Source: Halosimplex halophilum (GTDB lineage: Archaea > Halobacteriota > Halobacteria > Halobacteriales > Haloarculaceae). Taken from it: a stretch of DNA of 64,000 bases. The stretch spans positions 62,001 through 126,000 of the forward strand of contig NZ_ML214298.1 of assembly GCF_004698125.1 (NCBI RefSeq). Direction: 5' to 3'. This document shows positions 1 to 8,665 of the stretch, in pieces. Position numbers and translations under genes: made by a program. Every line of letters starts with the position of its first letter. The first letter of the stretch is position 1. The notes beneath the pieces were generated by a model, which worked only from the letters and a program-made list of their open reading frames with translations, had not been told where the DNA came from and ran no database searches.

Positions 1-359
1 GGGTGGGGGTCGGGTTTCCGCTCGCCGGATCGTCCGGCGCCCGCCCCGCTCGTCTATCTGGGGTGGTCCCGGTGGAGGTCCGAACCGCTCCCGGCCGGCT
101 GCCCGGACCGCTCCTCGGCGGGCGCCCCTCGGGGGGCCGTCGACCCGGTTCCGATTTTCGAGCGCGTCGGGTTCCGGCTGCAGTCGCGGTCGATCCGAAA
201 GGGACCGCTGTCGCGGCCGACCCGTAAATCCGTGGAAGACGACGTGAGGAGTCCGAATTCCCCCGTACTATCCGGATATTTATATATGTCTGACGTAGGC
301 TTAAGTGAGTCGGAGCGGCTTATTCGCTCAGATGCGCCGCGGCGGCGCAGGAGGATAGG
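1..359. other. Non-coding region upstream of oapA
   Basis: No convincing gene lies here; the open frames lack the acidic composition of the neighbouring proteins. The first 230 bases are very GC-rich and include G-runs near position 1. Positions 245-310 are markedly AT-richer and hold the oapA promoter. In haloarchaea the oapABC genes usually lie beside orc1/cdc6 and the origin oriC1, so the origin may start just left of the window. I saw no clear pair of haloarchaeal origin recognition boxes, so no origin is called. Confidence 0.5.
279..286 (+). promoter_or_regulatory. TATA box of the oapABC operon
   Basis: TTTATATA stands in a short AT-rich island. It lies about 80 bases before the oapA start, which would place transcription start near 305-310 and give a leader of about 50 bases. 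The leader carries a strong Shine-Dalgarno sequence (AGGAGGA, 349-355) five bases before the ATG at 360. Confidence 0.5.
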
Positions 360-1001
360 ATGGGACTGTTCACAGAGCTCAAAGACAGCATTTCGAGGGC
401 GGCGTCGACGCTGTTCTCGGAGGAGGACCCGAAACGTATCGGCATCTACGGCCCGCCGAACGCGGGGAAGACGACGCTGGCCAACCGCATCGCCCGGGAC
501 TGGACCGGCGACGCGGTCGGCCCGGAGAGTCACGTTCCCCACGAGACGCGCCGGGCTCGCAGGAAGGAGGACGTCGAGATCGAGCGCGACGGCAAGACGG
601 TCAACATCGACATCGTCGACACGCCCGGCGTGACGACGAAGGTCGACTACACCGAGTTTCTCGAACACGACATGGAGAAAGACGACGCCGTCCGGCGCTC
701 GCGGGAGGCGACGGAGGGCGTCGCGGAGGCGATGCACTGGCTCCGGGAGGACGTCGACGGGGTCATCTACGTGCTCGACTCGACGGAAGACCCGTTCACC
801 CAGGTCAACACGATGCTCATCGGGATCATCGAGAGCCAGGACCTCCCGGTGCTGATCCTCGCGAACAAGATCGACCTGGAGGAGTCGTCGGTCCAGCGGA
901 TCCGCAACGCGTTCCCGCAACACGAGACGACGGAGCTGTCGGCCCTCGAAGGTGACAACATGGACGAAGTGTACGACAAGATCGCGGAGTACTTCGGGTG
1001 A
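360..1001 (+). CDS. oapA: Era-like GTPase OapA
   Basis: This is a 213-residue small GTPase of the Era/Obg-like TRAFAC group. The G1 loop GPPNAGKTT is near residues 31-39, the G3 motif DTPG near 90, and the G4 motif NKID near 167. A ribosome-binding site (AGGAGGA) precedes the ATG. It heads a tight operon with a DUF2073 protein four bases downstream and a zinc-ribbon protein after that, which is the oapABC (origin-associated protein) arrangement of haloarchaea. The GTPase call is seen in the sequence; the OapA name rests on gene order and family. Its cellular role is not established. A link to replication or ribosome function is plausible. Confidence 0.85.
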   Translation: MGLFTELKDSISRAASTLFSEEDPKRIGIYGPPNAGKTTLANRIARDWTGDAVGPESHVPHETRRARRKEDVEIERDGKTVNIDIVDTPGVTTKVDYTEFLEHDMEKDDAVRRSREATEGVAEAMHWLREDVDGVIYVLDSTEDPFTQVNTMLIGIIESQDLPVLILANKIDLEESSVQRIRNAFPQHETTELSALEGDNMDEVYDKIAEYFG

Positions 1002-1005
1002 TATC

Positions 1006-1395
1006 ATGGCCGAAGCCAAACACCCCGAAGACGAAGACGGAGTGCAGATCGACCTGATCAGCGCCGAGCGCATGGACGGCAAGACGACGATGGAGAAGAT
1101 CCGGATGATCTTAGACGGCGTCCGGGACAACAACATCGTCATCCTCGAGGCCGGCCTCACGCCCGACGAGGAGTCGCGGCTCATCGAGGTCACGATGACC
1201 GAGATCAGCCCCGACGAGTTCAACGGCATCGAGATCGAGACCTATCCCAAGTCCCAGGCCGACGACTCGAGCCTGCTCGGCCGCCTCATGGGCAAAGAGG
1301 AGACCAAGAAGCTCACGGTGATCGGTCCGGCGAACCAGATCGAGACGCTCCACAAGGACGAAACTCTCATCAGCGCGCTCGTCTCGCGGAAATAG
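1006..1395 (+). CDS. oapB: DUF2073 family protein OapB
   Basis: This is a 129-residue acidic protein matching the DUF2073 family that accompanies Era-like GTPases in euryarchaea. The chosen ATG gives MAEAKHPEDEDG; an upstream in-frame start would add a basic N-terminus that overlaps oapA and looks like shadow coding. It lies four bases after oapA and seven before oapC, so the three genes are almost certainly co-transcribed. The C-terminal half contains a basic, regular beta/alpha stretch (KKLTVIGPANQIETL). There are no membrane segments. The molecular function is unknown; partnership with the GTPase is inferred from constant linkage. Confidence 0.8.
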   Translation: MAEAKHPEDEDGVQIDLISAERMDGKTTMEKIRMILDGVRDNNIVILEAGLTPDEESRLIEVTMTEISPDEFNGIEIETYPKSQADDSSLLGRLMGKEETKKLTVIGPANQIETLHKDETLISALVSRK

Positions 1396-1402
1396 CCAAG
1401 GT

Positions 1403-2338
1403 ATGCCCCACCAGTGTACGAACTGCGACCGGACGTTCGCCGACGGCTCCAAGGAGATGCTGTCGGGCTGTCCGGAGTGTGGCGGCACGAAGTTCCAGTT
1501 CCGGCCCGACGGTTTCGACGACTCGCCCGCCGGCGACGACGCGAGCGGCTCGACCGGTCGAGGCCCGGACGACGGCGGGGTTCCGGGTTCGGCGCCGGAC
1601 TCGCCGCCGGAGCCGACCGACCGGCCCGGCGACTCGGTGAGCCGGACGGTCGGCAACGCCGCCGCGACGGTCCGTGACCTGGTCGGCGGCTCGGCCGGCA
1701 GCGACGCCACCGATGCGCGCCCCCCGGCGGAGTCCACGGCGGCCGAGACGGGCTCGGCGGGGACCGCCGACACGTCCGGCCCCGCGAACGCTCTCGATCC
1801 CGCGAATGCGCCCGACTCCGCGGACGGGCTGGCGGGCGGGGACGACGACATCATCGTCGCGGAGTCCGACCCCGGAACCGAGGATACCGCCCAGGCCGAC
1901 GCGCGCAGCCAGCTGGTCGACCCCGACGAGATGCCCGACAGCGAGGGGTTCGACCCGGCCGACGAGGATGGCCCGGCCGAGGCCGATGGCCCGACGGACG
2001 CGGACGCTCCGTCCGACGCTGGTGCCCCGCCCGAGCGTGTTGACGCGGTCGACGGGGCCGAACCCGGGGCGGACGCCGAGGCCGACGCGGCCGGTTCGCC
2101 CTCCGAAGAGCGATCCGTCGCCGAACAGCCGGACGCCGAGCGCGCCGACCGGCCGGACCTGGCCGAACTCCGCGAGGAGCTGAACGACCAGTTCGAGAGC
2201 ATCCGGGTGGTCGAACCCGGGCAGTACGAACTCAACCTGATGGAGCTGTACGACCGCGAGGAGTACATCATCGCGCTCCAGGAAGACGGCCGCTACAGCA
2301 TCCAGGTGCCCGAGACCTGGCGTCAGGCCGACGCCTGA
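1403..2338 (+). CDS. oapC: Zinc-ribbon protein OapC
   Basis: This 311-residue protein has three parts. The N-terminal zinc ribbon (residues 1-35) has two CxxC pairs, CTNC and CPEC. A long, low-complexity, highly acidic linker rich in Asp, Ala, Pro and Glu covers about residues 40-250. A compact C-terminal domain (about 255-311) contains VEPGQYELNL and ends in QVPETWRQADA. It is the third gene of the oapABC operon. The linker is probably disordered. The zinc ribbon suggests nucleic-acid or protein binding, but no function can be assigned from sequence. Confidence 0.8.
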   Translation: MPHQCTNCDRTFADGSKEMLSGCPECGGTKFQFRPDGFDDSPAGDDASGSTGRGPDDGGVPGSAPDSPPEPTDRPGDSVSRTVGNAAATVRDLVGGSAGSDATDARPPAESTAAETGSAGTADTSGPANALDPANAPDSADGLAGGDDDIIVAESDPGTEDTAQADARSQLVDPDEMPDSEGFDPADEDGPAEADGPTDADAPSDAGAPPERVDAVDGAEPGADAEADAAGSPSEERSVAEQPDAERADRPDLAELREELNDQFESIRVVEPGQYELNLMELYDREEYIIALQEDGRYSIQVPETWRQADA

Positions 2339-2463
2339 CCTCCTCCTCCTGCGTCCCGACCTTCGACACTCGGTTCGAAAGCCGTCGCTGTCCGGCGGTC
2401 ACGCGTGCAGGCACAATCGTTATACTCTCGGCCGTCGATACTCGTCCCAACGGAGGGGTACCC

Positions 2464-2592
2464 GTGACTCGCCAGCGAACGCACCTCGAGGAGTGGGCCT
2501 CACTGCTCGACGAGCGAGTGTCCGAGGACGCCCTCGACGAGGGGCGCCGCGAGCGCCGAACCGACCGGCCGGATCCCCAGCGGGGCGGTTGA
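2464..2592 (+). CDS. Small acidic/basic protein, 42 aa (putative)
   Basis: This short frame starts at GTG, eight bases after an AGGAGG-like sequence (GGAGGGG). A TATA-like element lies near 2417-2424 (GTTATACT). The peptide begins VTRQRTHLEEWASLLDE and ends in a charged Arg/Asp/Pro-rich tail. The amphipathic first half with haloarchaeal residue preferences supports a real small protein. It sits between the oapABC operon and the convergent mdh gene. I do not recognise a family. Confidence 0.4.
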   Translation: MTRQRTHLEEWASLLDERVSEDALDEGRRERRTDRPDPQRGG

Positions 2593-2687
2593 CCCGGTGC
2601 CGGGCCGAATCCCGGCCGGGCAGACACCGGTATTCGGCCGTCAGGTTCGCCCCGATCCGACCCGCCTCGCTCGCCGGCGTCCGCCGG

Positions 2688-3611
2688 TCACTCCTCGCTC
2701 GTCATCCGCCCGTACTGGTCGGAGAGCTTCTCGGCCGCGTCGTCCATCAGGTCGCGCTCGTACTCGGAGAGTTCCCACTCGACGACCTCCTCGACGCCGT
2801 CGGACCCGAGCTTGACCGGGACGCCGAAGGCGGTGTCGTCGTAGCCGAACTCGCCGTCGAGGGCGACCGAGCAGGGCAGCACTTCGCCGGTGTCCCGGAG
2901 GATCGCCTCGACGGTGTGGGCGACGCCCGTCGCGGGGCCCCACTGGGTCGCGCCCTTCCGCTCGATGACGTCCATCGCCGACTCCTGGAGGTCTTCGAGG
3001 ATCTCCTCGCGCTCGTCGGCGGAGAACTCGGGGTCGCGGCCGTCGACGCGGACCTTCGAGAACACGGGGACCTGCGCGTCGCCGTGCTCGCCGAGGATCG
3101 TCGCCTCGACGTTGCCGACCTGCGTGTCGAACCGCTCGGAGAGGACGTAGCGAAAGCGCGCGGAGTCGAGCCGGCCGCCGAAGCCGACCACCTTCTCGCG
3201 GGCCCGCTCGCCCGTCTCGTAGAGGTGGCGGTTGAGGAGGTCGACGGGGTTCGAGGTCGTCACCGTCACGAAGTCGTCGTTGTGCTCGGCCAGCGAGGAG
3301 CCGATGTCCTCCATGATCGGCGCGTTGTCGCCCGCCAGATCGATGCGGGTCTGGCCGGGCGACCGCGGGATGCCGGCCGTGATGACCACCACGTCCGAGC
3401 CGGCGGTGTCCTCGTAGGTGCCCTGCCGGACGGTCGTGTTCGAGTCGTAGGCGACGCCGTGGTTGGTGTCGGCCGCCTGGCCCACCGTCTCGTCTTCCTT
3501 GTCCGGGATGTCCACGAACACCAGCTCGTCGACGATGTCCCGAAGCGCAAGGTTGTACCCCGCTGCCGCCCCGACGGTGCCTGCCGCACCGACGATGCTG
3601 ACTTTCGTCAT
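2688..3611 (-). CDS. mdh: Malate dehydrogenase
   Basis: This 307-residue NAD(P)-dependent malate dehydrogenase belongs to the lactate-dehydrogenase-like type found in haloarchaea and interconverts malate and oxaloacetate in the citric acid cycle. It has the N-terminal dinucleotide-binding loop [12 protein letters not shown], the substrate-binding and hinge segment [20 protein letters not shown], the NPVD segment, and the catalytic histidine region [10 protein letters not shown]. The start at MTKVSIVG places the Rossmann strand at the very N-terminus as expected. A longer frame would prepend 29 unrelated residues. The acidic surface is typical of halophilic enzymes. It is transcribed alone and convergently with the preceding gene. 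Confidence 0.95.
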   Translation of the reverse strand: MTKVSIVGAAGTVGAAAGYNLALRDIVDELVFVDIPDKEDETVGQAADTNHGVAYDSNTTVRQGTYEDTAGSDVVVITAGIPRSPGQTRIDLAGDNAPIMEDIGSSLAEHNDDFVTVTTSNPVDLLNRHLYETGERAREKVVGFGGRLDSARFRYVLSERFDTQVGNVEATILGEHGDAQVPVFSKVRVDGRDPEFSADEREEILEDLQESAMDVIERKGATQWGPATGVAHTVEAILRDTGEVLPCSVALDGEFGYDDTAFGVPVKLGSDGVEEVVEWELSEYERDLMDDAAEKLSDQYGRMTSEE

Positions 3612-3784
3612 ATCACGTGATCTGTTCCCACGTTCCGGGGGTAAAAGTATCGAAACCCGTCCGCTGGGGCCGTCGTTCGTCCATTCTCGGTTCGACACTC
3701 GTCGATAACAGTGGCGAACGGTCGGGCCGTCACTCGGGCGGCCGTGGCGACGGCCTTTTTGGGAGTCGCCGGTATCCTTCGGGT

Positions 3785-4597
3785 ATGAGCGACTTCGACA
3801 AGGAGGCCGAACGGGAGCGGCTCCGCGAGAAGTACGAACAGGACAAGCAAAAGCGGGAGGCCAGCGAGCGGATGAGCGACCTGTTGCTGAAGGGCGCGAC
3901 GATGACCAACGCCCACTGCAACGACTGCGGCGACCCGATCTTCCGCTACGACGGCGACGAGTTCTGCCCCACCTGCCAGCGCGTGGTCACGAACGACGAG
4001 GCCGTCGAGGAGGCCGCCGAGGGCGACGGGCAGGTCGACGAGCCCGTCCAGACGCCCGACGACGGCGGCGCGGCCGACGCGGGGGGCCCCGACCAGGGTA
4101 GCGCCGACGCGGGCGACGCGAGCGCCGATCGGCCCGCGGAGGCCGAGAACGGCGACACGCCCGGCCACATCGAGATCAAACAGCCCGACGGCCCCGCCGT
4201 CCGGACCGGCGCCGACGCATCGAGCGGCGAGCAGGCGACCGCGGAGGGGTCGACCCCGAGCCGGGATCCCGAGGATAACCAGTCACAGGCGACGCGCCGA
4301 CAGCCGAGCCAGTCACAGGCGACGCGCCGACAGTCGAGCCAGTCACAGTCGGGGGCCGCCGAGCCGAACCGCTCGCGGGACCAGCCGTCCCGGACCCCGT
4401 CGACGCCCGAGCGGGCGGAGGCCCCGGTCGCCGAGGCCGACGACGAGTTCGGTGCGGCCCGCGCGTCGCTGGTGCGGACGCTCCGCAAACAGGCCGAGCG
4501 CGCGGAGAACTGCGAGGACCCGCGCCGCGCCCGCGACCACCTCGCGGCGGCCCGCGAGGCGGCCGAGGCCCTCGGCGCGCTCTCGGGGTCGTACTGA
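3785..4597 (+). CDS. Sjogren/scleroderma autoantigen 1-type zinc protein
   Basis: This 270-residue protein has a coiled, highly charged N-terminus (residues 1-40). It is followed by a zinc ribbon with CNDCGDPIF and CPTCQ, the signature of the autoantigen p27 (SSSCA1) family common in archaea. The middle (about 75-200) is a disordered Asp/Gly/Ser/Gln-rich linker containing a short tandem duplication (SQATRRQ repeated). The C-terminus (about 215-270) is a predicted helical bundle. The ATG at 3785 gives [13 protein letters not shown]; earlier in-frame starts are not acidic. The function of archaeal members is unknown. Confidence 0.75.
   Translation: MSDFDKEAERERLREKYEQDKQKREASERMSDLLLKGATMTNAHCNDCGDPIFRYDGDEFCPTCQRVVTNDEAVEEAAEGDGQVDEPVQTPDDGGAADAGGPDQGSADAGDASADRPAEAENGDTPGHIEIKQPDGPAVRTGADASSGEQATAEGSTPSRDPEDNQSQATRRQPSQSQATRRQSSQSQSGAAEPNRSRDQPSRTPSTPERAEAPVAEADDEFGAARASLVRTLRKQAERAENCEDPRRARDHLAAAREAAEALGALSGSY
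4281..4350 (+). repeat. In-gene tandem repeat, 30-nt unit
   Basis: A 30-base unit starting AGTCACAGGCGACGCGCCGA occurs at 4281-4310 and 4311-4340 with one difference, and a partial third copy follows at 4341-4348. It encodes the repeated peptide SQATRRQ(P/S)SQ in the disordered linker of the zinc-ribbon protein. Recent slippage is likely, so copy number may vary among strains. Confidence 0.8.
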
Positions 4598-4707
4598 ACG
4601 TCCCACCCGAAGCACTTCTCTGCTGTACCGGACTCCCCCACCGCGAAGAACGTCGCCGCTGCGTCGGACTTCCCCACCGCGGTCCCCACTCCCGCGGATA
4701 TCCGTCC

Positions 4708-5244
4708 TTACGTCCCGAGCGCGTCCTGCGCCGCGTCGAGCGCCGCCTCGGGGGATGGGCACTCCTGGAGGGTCTCGCCGCCCTCGGTGTGGACGAGCCG
4801 CGGGAACTGCTGGCGGGTGTCGAGGACGCCGATCCCCGGCAGCGTGTCGACGCCGACCTCGATGTCCGCGAAGGCGTCGAACCGCGGCGTCCCGTCGGTC
4901 ATCGCCGTCGCCGCCCCGGCGTCGGCGCCGGCGTCGGCGGTCGGCCCCTCCGAGGAGTCGGCGAGGACGGGATAGGTCAGGTCGTAGCGTCGCCGCCAGT
5001 AGCCGGCCCGCTCGGCGGTGTCCGGGAGCGCGCCGACGACGGCCACGTCCTCGGCGGCGAACTCGTCGAACGCCTCGCTGTAGGCCGTGGCGCGCTCGCG
5101 CGATACCTGACAGTAGTGGTCTCGCAACAGGAGCACGACCACGGCGTCGAACTCGGCCGCGAGGTCCTCGCTCGCGACCGTATCCGGCCCTGGCCCCCCG
5201 TTCGGCAACTCGAACCTGACGATCCATTGCATGCCGTCGCTCAT
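4708..5244 (-). CDS. Peroxiredoxin-like (AhpC/TSA-fold) protein
   Basis: This 178-residue protein has a thioredoxin-like fold. The segment VVVLLLRDHYCQVSRE puts a cysteine where AhpC/TSA proteins hold their peroxidatic Cys. It is followed by the family-like segments FAAEDVAVVGALPDT and YDLTYPVLADSSEG. An alanine/aspartate-rich insert lies near residues 105-120. It ends with GIGVLDTRQQFPRLVHTEGG, resembling the beta strands after the active site. No second conserved resolving cysteine is evident. It probably acts as a thiol peroxidase or redox partner, but the divergence leaves catalysis uncertain. It lies downstream of hef, separated by an inverted repeat. Confidence 0.6.
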   Translation of the reverse strand: MSDGMQWIVRFELPNGGPGPDTVASEDLAAEFDAVVVLLLRDHYCQVSRERATAYSEAFDEFAAEDVAVVGALPDTAERAGYWRRRYDLTYPVLADSSEGPTADAGADAGAATAMTDGTPRFDAFADIEVGVDTLPGIGVLDTRQQFPRLVHTEGGETLQECPSPEAALDAAQDALGT

Positions 5245-5308
5245 CTGTAGCCCCCTGCTGGTATCGGCTTCGAACCCGGGGATAATCGTTGTTCGGATCG
5301 TTCAAAAT

Positions 5309-5341
5309 CTCGACTCGAAACGAAGGGGTGTTCGAGTCGAG
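5309..5341 (-). terminator. 11-bp inverted repeat between hef and redoxin gene
   Basis: CTCGACTCGAA (5309-5319) pairs perfectly with TTCGAGTCGAG (5331-5341) around an 11-nt loop. On the minus strand the hairpin follows the hef stop codon by about 35 bases, and its descending arm is followed by ATTTTG. It also lies about 65 bases upstream of the redoxin gene. It may end hef transcripts or act as an operator for the downstream gene. Confidence 0.45.
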
Positions 5342-5376
5342 TCGCCGCCACCGCGTCCGGCGGTCGAACCCCGGGA

Positions 5377-7968
5377 TCAGCCGTCGTAGTCGCTTCCAAC
5401 CACTTCGCGGATCCGTTCGGCGGTGACCTCGCCGACGCCGTCGGCGGCCGTGAGTTCGTCGGCGTCGGCGGTCATCACCGCCTCGACGCTGCCGAACTCG
5501 GATAGGAGGGACTCGGCGGTGACCGGCCCGACCTCCGCCACGCTGGCGACCACGTACTCCTGCTGTTCGGCCAGCGTCTTCGAGCTCTTCTCGCCGTGGA
5601 CGCTGACGGTCCTGTCTTCCTCCTCCTGCTCGCGAGCCGCGATATTCGCCAGCAGGTCCCGGGTCTCATCGGCGTCGGTCGTCCGGAGGACGCTCGCGCC
5701 GAAGTCCACCGCGATGGAGGCCAGCGCGCCGTGGATGGCGTTGGGGTGGACGTTGCGCTCGCCGTAGAGGTCCTCGCCCTCGATGACGACGACGGGCCGG
5801 GCGTAGTAGCGGGCCGCGTCGGTGAGCTGTTCGAACAGCGAGCGCTCGTCGCCGCCGGTCAGCGTGTCCAGGAAGTCCGCGACCGTCTTGCGCTCGACGA
5901 CCACCCGGTCGGAGAGGACGTAGTCGCCGACCGCCAGCGTCTCCAGGCGCGTCTCGACGCCGTCCTGCCGCGAGAGGTCCTTCGCGATCGACGCGTCGAG
6001 CTCCCGCTGGTCGACGACGACCTCGACGCTCTCGTCGTCGGCGCTCGCGGTCGCCACTTCCCCGTCCGGCTCGTCGCGGTCGGCGGACTCGTCGCCCCGC
6101 TCGTCCGAGTCCGATCCCCCGGCGAACGCGTCGAGCCCCGCCTGGCCGTCGCCGCCGGTGTCGTCGTCGCCCCCGGACTCGTCACTCGCGTCGGCGTCGT
6201 CACCGCCGTCCCCGGACGCTTGCGAGGCGGTTGCGGACTCCTCGGGTTCGGCTTCCCGTCCCCCCGTTTCGGCTGCGGAGTCGTCCGGCTCGGCTGCGAC
6301 CTCCCCGTCGTCGGTTGCCGCTTCGCCCCCCGTTTCGTGTGGAGCCGAGTCGTCGCTGGGTGCCTGCTTCGCCCCGGCCGCGGCGAACTCGTCCATCCCG
6401 GTCTGGGTGAGCTCGCTCTCGATCTCGCCGGCCATCGACTTCAGCGAGCGCAGCTCCTCCTCCATGCGCTTCTGGTCGTTGCGCGCCTTCCAGAAGTACG
6501 CCTCGTCGCGGGTGTCCTCCGCGAGCAGCACGGACACCGCCCCCTCGGTCTGGCGGCCCGTCCGTCCCTTCCGCTGGATGGCGCGGATCGCCGTCGGCAC
6601 GGGCTCGTAGAACAGCACCAGATCCACTTCGGGCACGTCCAGCCCCTCCTCGGCGACGGACGTGGAGACGAGCACCTCGAACTCGCCGGCGCGGAACTCG
6701 TCTAAGGTCTCCTGCTGTTCGGTCTGGGTCATCCCGTCGCTGCCCTCGGTGTCGGACTGGCCGACGAACTTCCGGGTCTGGAAGTGCTCGCCGAGGAAGT
6801 CCGTCAGCGTCTCCGCGGTGTCGCGCGATTCGGTGAAGACGATGACCCGCTCGCCGTCCTCGATACCGAGCGTCTGGGCGATCAGCATCCGCGTCCGCCT
6901 GAACTTCGGGTGGAGGTCGTCGTAGTCCTCCGCCCGCCGGATCGCCTCCCGCACCTTGGGCTCGGAGACCATCCGCTGGTCGGCCTTCGACGCGCCCGAC
7001 GAGCGGGCGGCCTGCTTCTGGCGCTCGAAGTACCGCCGGAGGCTCTCGACGCTCTGGGTCTCGGCGTAGGTGACGGCGGTCCTGAGCTTGCGCACCTCCG
7101 CGAGCAGGCTCATCCCCTCGTAGCCCTCCGACTGGTCGTTGTCCATCAGCTCCCGGAGCTTGCCCTGGATCTTCTGTATCTCGCGCTCCGACACGTCGGG
7201 CTTGCTGGTGTTCGTGACCCCCAGGTCCCGGAGCTTCGAGAGGCGATCGGCGATCACGTCGTTGATCGCGTCGCGGATCTCGATCACCGTCTCCGGGAGC
7301 TCGACGCGCTCCCAGTCGACGGTGGTCTCGTGGGTGTAGGCGGCCACGTCGGCGTCGTCCTCGGTCATCACCTCGACCTGGGCGAGCCCGAGGTTGCCGC
7401 AGACCTCGAGGATGGCCTCCTCGTCGTCGCCGGGGGAGGCGCTCATGCCCGTCGCGAGGGGGTCGCGGGCCTCGTCGTGGTAGCGCTCGGCGATGTAGTT
7501 GTAGGCGTAGTCGCCGGTCGCGCGGTGGCACTCGTCGAAGGTGCAGTGGACCACGTCGGTCAGGTCGACCCGGTTGCCGACGAGGTCGTTCTCGACGACC
7601 TCGGGGGTCGCGACGACGACCCGGGCGCCCGACCACAGGTCCGCGCGGTCGTCGGGCCGTGTGTCGCCGGTGTAGACGACGATCTCGCCGTCGGGCACCT
7701 CCAGGGCCTCCCGGTAGAACTCGGCGTGCTGGGTGACCAGCGGCTTGGTCGGCGCGAGCAGCAGGGACTTGTTGACGGCGTCGCCGGCCAGCCGCTCGGC
7801 GGTGACCAGCAGGCTCACCGTCGTCTTCCCGAGGCCGGTGGGGAGACAGACCAGGGTGTGGGTCTCCAGCGCCGCGTCGGCCAGTCGCCGCTGGTAGGTC
7901 CGGTCCTCGAGGAACCCGTCGGTGAGGAGCGGCCCCGACACCCCCTCGGCCTCGTCGGTCGTCGCCAT
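5377..7968 (-). CDS. hef: Hef helicase-nuclease (XPF/ERCC4 family)
   Basis: This 863-residue protein combines a superfamily-2 helicase with an XPF-type nuclease and acts at stalled replication forks and branched DNA. The N-terminal helicase has Walker A PTGLGKTT near residue 45, the DECH box, and motif VI near QRKGRTGRQ. A long acidic, probably disordered linker covers about 500-640. The ERCC4 nuclease core has the VERKTVADFLD motif (catalytic ERK-x3-D at about 692-698). Tandem helix-hairpin-helix repeats form the C-terminus. Length and architecture match archaeal Hef. The linker is the site where archaeal Hef proteins usually bind PCNA. Confidence 0.93.
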   Translation of the reverse strand: MATTDEAEGVSGPLLTDGFLEDRTYQRRLADAALETHTLVCLPTGLGKTTVSLLVTAERLAGDAVNKSLLLAPTKPLVTQHAEFYREALEVPDGEIVVYTGDTRPDDRADLWSGARVVVATPEVVENDLVGNRVDLTDVVHCTFDECHRATGDYAYNYIAERYHDEARDPLATGMSASPGDDEEAILEVCGNLGLAQVEVMTEDDADVAAYTHETTVDWERVELPETVIEIRDAINDVIADRLSKLRDLGVTNTSKPDVSEREIQKIQGKLRELMDNDQSEGYEGMSLLAEVRKLRTAVTYAETQSVESLRRYFERQKQAARSSGASKADQRMVSEPKVREAIRRAEDYDDLHPKFRRTRMLIAQTLGIEDGERVIVFTESRDTAETLTDFLGEHFQTRKFVGQSDTEGSDGMTQTEQQETLDEFRAGEFEVLVSTSVAEEGLDVPEVDLVLFYEPVPTAIRAIQRKGRTGRQTEGAVSVLLAEDTRDEAYFWKARNDQKRMEEELRSLKSMAGEIESELTQTGMDEFAAAGAKQAPSDDSAPHETGGEAATDDGEVAAEPDDSAAETGGREAEPEESATASQASGDGGDDADASDESGGDDDTGGDGQAGLDAFAGGSDSDERGDESADRDEPDGEVATASADDESVEVVVDQRELDASIAKDLSRQDGVETRLETLAVGDYVLSDRVVVERKTVADFLDTLTGGDERSLFEQLTDAARYYARPVVVIEGEDLYGERNVHPNAIHGALASIAVDFGASVLRTTDADETRDLLANIAAREQEEEDRTVSVHGEKSSKTLAEQQEYVVASVAEVGPVTAESLLSEFGSVEAVMTADADELTAADGVGEVTAERIREVVGSDYDG

Positions 7969-8055
7969 TTGTCCGTGGTTGGCCCCGCCGCCCGATAAGG
8001 CTTCAGGTACCGCGCCGGAAGTGAAACAGGGGTGTTCGCCGTCCAGAACCTCGGT

Positions 8056-8385
8056 TCACGTCGCGTCGACCAGTCGCAGTTCCGCACCGTCCTCGCTCTC
8101 TTCGAGGCGGGCGTTCGGCAGCGTACAGGGCCACTCGTCGTAGCCGACGGGCAGATCGCTCTCCCCCGCCCGCCAGCGGTCGTAGTCCACGTCCTCCCAG
8201 TTGCGGTCGTAGTCCGCGTGGTCGCCCCAGCCCAGCCCGTCCCAGGTGTTCCGGTCGATCTCCGGGGAGGGTTCGAGGTAGAACTCCCCGCGGTCGGCGT
8301 CGAAGTCGACGACGGTCCCGACCGGTTTCCCGCGGTCGGTCACGCGCGTCCCGAGGTACGCCTGCCAGTCCGGGTCGTCGAGCAT
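8056..8385 (-). CDS. PRC-barrel-like acidic protein
   Basis: This 109-residue protein's N-terminal 40 residues (YLGTRVTDRGKPVGTVVDFD) look like the first strands of a PRC-barrel domain. The rest is rich in Trp, Asp and Tyr (DGLGWGDHADYDRNWEDVDY) and ends in beta-prone sequence. There is no signal peptide or membrane segment. It is monocistronic, downstream of and divergent from the eRF1-like gene. The PRC-barrel suggestion is based on local resemblance only, and the function is unknown. Confidence 0.6.
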   Translation of the reverse strand: MLDDPDWQAYLGTRVTDRGKPVGTVVDFDADRGEFYLEPSPEIDRNTWDGLGWGDHADYDRNWEDVDYDRWRAGESDLPVGYDEWPCTLPNARLEESEDGAELRLVDAT

Positions 8386-8665
8386 ACCCGGGCTTGCCGG
8401 GCGCGACCGATGAACGGCGGGCCTGCCGTGGCAAGCCGCCGGCCGCCGCCAGTCGCCGGCCGTCCCTCGGCCGTGTCACGGCCACCCACGCCACCCGAAC
8501 GGCTTTGTGTCATCCATCCGTTCACTCGGGTATGCGCCGCTCCGACCACGCCCGCGCCGCGTCCGCGCCGGTCGCGAGCGGCACGCTCGTTCTCTGAAGA
8601 CGGTGATGGCCGGCCCTCGCGGGCCACGGGTACCGCTCGCCGACCGACACCCGCCATCACCACAG

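Noticed and set aside
1-359. Replication origin (oriC1)
   Set aside because: Context suggests one nearby, but I could not find a clear pair of origin recognition boxes within these bases.
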